Shown here one piece after another: positions 61,965-64,000 of a stretch of DNA of 64,000 nucleotides. The stretch is taken from contig CM067358.1 in assembly GCA_034190875.2 (NCBI GenBank), forward strand, positions 58,697,060 through 58,761,059, in the 5' to 3' direction. The DNA is from Urechis unicinctus. Its lineage: Eukaryota; Annelida; Polychaeta; Xenopneusta; Urechidae. The notes under the pieces were generated by a model that made no database searches, was not told where the DNA came from, and worked only from the letters and a program-made list of their open reading frames with translations. Position 1 is the stretch's first letter. Every line of letters begins with the position of its first letter. The translations under genes and the position numbers were made by a program.

Positions 61965-64000
61965 AGCTCTTGGGTCTTCAAGAAGCCAATAACAGGCGCT
62001 GATGAGCAATGCATACATTTGTTTCGTATTGCATGATCTCGTCGTTGACTTTTGCAACATTCCCGAATGTATCAGCTATAGACAGGATGGTTGTCGTTTG
62101 TTAAATGTAATACGGTAAATAAGCACAACGAATTGCCGTTCCCGAACTCTAAGATGAGCTTGTAATTCGTGAGCAAATGGCCCTTTTAATTGACATCTCC
62201 GATTTCACATTCGCCTAAGGTTATGAAGCACGTCATATACTCGCAAAAGTTCATTATCACAATGTTTTATGGTGGTGATATTCGAAGGTTAGGTTACAAA
62301 GTTAATGTGCATGGCCAATTTAGTCAAAATGAGCCCATCTCACAAATAGCATGAACCTGCCTTCAATTTCATGATTCTAAATGGTACACTCTTTGCACGA
62401 TTCTGTCGTAGTTTATTCTGATATAGTAACCGTAAATAGACTCTAATGATGCAAGTGTGATCCGGTTGTCGGCATCACGATGCGAACGACATGTATATCT
62501 ATATAAAGATTTATAGCTCCATAGATATACATGAAATTCCAAGTAGTCAAAAACAACTAATATCATGTTATATTTATGTAGAAAATATATCACTTGATTG
62601 TTTTCTTTTCATTATTTATTGCTACATAATTGAAGTTGCATGTTGTTTACTGCTTAAACGGTTTTGAGGGTTGCTAACCAATTTAGGGTTTGGAAATATT
62701 TTAAACGACAGTACACATGAACGTATCGCAAGCTTTTACAATCGTTTATTATTTCATCAATGCGAAAATCATTATAAGTTAATTACTATATATGCTGTTT
62801 GTTGAATAATATCACATAGTCCAACTGGCATTCTGGATCGTTTACCTCAATATAATACTTCGTATGACCAGGGATATAAACGTGCCACTCTTGTAACAGG
62901 TGACTTATTGTCAAAGAAAGAGTCATCAACACGTCAAAGATTGCACATTGATAGATTGATTTCCCTTGGAAATGTGTTTCATCAAAATAAGCAGCAACAT
63001 CAGCGATTAGGAGTAGATATGTCTGTTAAACATCAACACTATTGCTATTTACACCAAATATTGCTGTCGAATACCGATGCATTGGCAACAGAGATGGTTG
63101 CCAGGTTCCTGTCATTCTATTTGCATTACACTTGTGTACATGCAAACCACTGCTATGCCTGGTCGTCTAAGTGATAGGAGGGTAATCCTGTCACGTGTAT
63201 GTACAGTTATAAATTCGTTATTAACATAATACAATTTGCTTATGGTTGACCTTGCGCAAACAACTAGTAGTTCTTATGTGTAGTCTGTTCTTAGGGTTGC
63301 ATCAACTCATAAAGTGACGACAACGGCCCCTTTTATACTCATTTTCGATTTCTACCTTCTCATTAACGCATCAGTCTAGTGATATTTTCCACAACCGCCC
63401 AGGTTGAACATATCACATTTCTCGTACAATATGTTCCTGTTCCAAGAATAGAGAAGCAGTTAGAATATACAAGCTATTATCAATAGCACCATGGAGACAT
63501 TTATAACTATGTCTTATGGAGTGGCAGACTCAGCTGACTTAGAGGTTTTGTATGCATACCATCTGAAACAACCTAGGCAGCACACTTAACAAATGAGGAT
63601 GTCTGCTATACATTGCAATATATTACTATCGTTTTCTAAGCTGAAGTCACCGTAAAGGATTACAATGTTCATTGTTCTCCACCAAACCATTCCTTTGCTC
63701 ATGAGACAGCATTGGTAGATTCGAGACTTGTAGATCTATTTCGTCCTAACCTCTAGAATCGATGTTCGTCATGAAGGAAATAATGTCAAAAGCATGCTTT
63801 TATTTGAAATAGTGTAATTGGTTTGACTGCCATGTCATTTATAAACCAACGGAAGTTACATATCAAATATTTCCGTCGCCACCACTACCTCTCGCACTCG
63901 CGTTTAGTGATGGGTCGCAGAGTCTCCAATGATATAAAGCTATATTCTAACCTATTGATAAATCACCTATGTATTTCGAAAATAATATTGCAGTCGAAAC

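Overview
This window looks like eukaryotic nuclear DNA, most likely from an invertebrate animal (low confidence on the group). It is AT-rich (about 60-65% A+T by eye), CpG is not obviously depleted, and there is no bacterial-style gene packing. I find no protein-coding gene, rRNA gene or CRISPR array that I can defend. The longest open frames (about 120-146 codons) are what stop-codon frequency alone would give in 64 kb at this composition. Where repeat copies can be compared, changes inside those frames are mostly amino-acid-changing, as expected of non-coding DNA.

Almost the whole window is a mosaic of one family of multi-kilobase repeats. The same modules recur at several places, in both orientations and at several ages. 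The two youngest events are (1) a direct duplication of about 15 kb (548-15711 and 50304-64000, the second cut by the window end) and (2) a direct duplication of about 3.3 kb (30108-33371 and 43907-47506). A more diverged copy of the second lies at 39180-41570. Older diverged copies fill 1-2.2, 15.9-17.1, 18.0-30.1, 33.1-39.2, 41.6-43.9 and 47.5-50.3 kb. Orientation switches near 17.15, 18.35, 23.9, 28.55, 36.17 and 36.8-37.05 kb. Around 20.3-27.9 kb this makes a large inverted repeat.

Two DNA transposons stand out. A 3,092 bp element at 10272-13363 has about 90 bp terminal inverted repeats (TIRs), a 5 bp target-site duplication, and a matching empty site in the second 15 kb copy (61960-61964). 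Inside it are exon-like pieces with a good splice donor and acceptor. A second element of about 770 bp at 17196-17964 is richer in G+C. It has imperfect TIRs, a TATA box and a short reading frame broken by one amber codon.

Other features are a tRNA-like sequence lacking its anticodon arm (both 15 kb copies), a CACTCACCC-type minisatellite (both copies), a (TA)n tract that grew from about 18 bp to about 109 bp between copies, and G18 and C13 runs. The two young duplications differ by scattered substitutions and several large indels. They may therefore be true segmental duplications or two haplotypes joined in one assembly.
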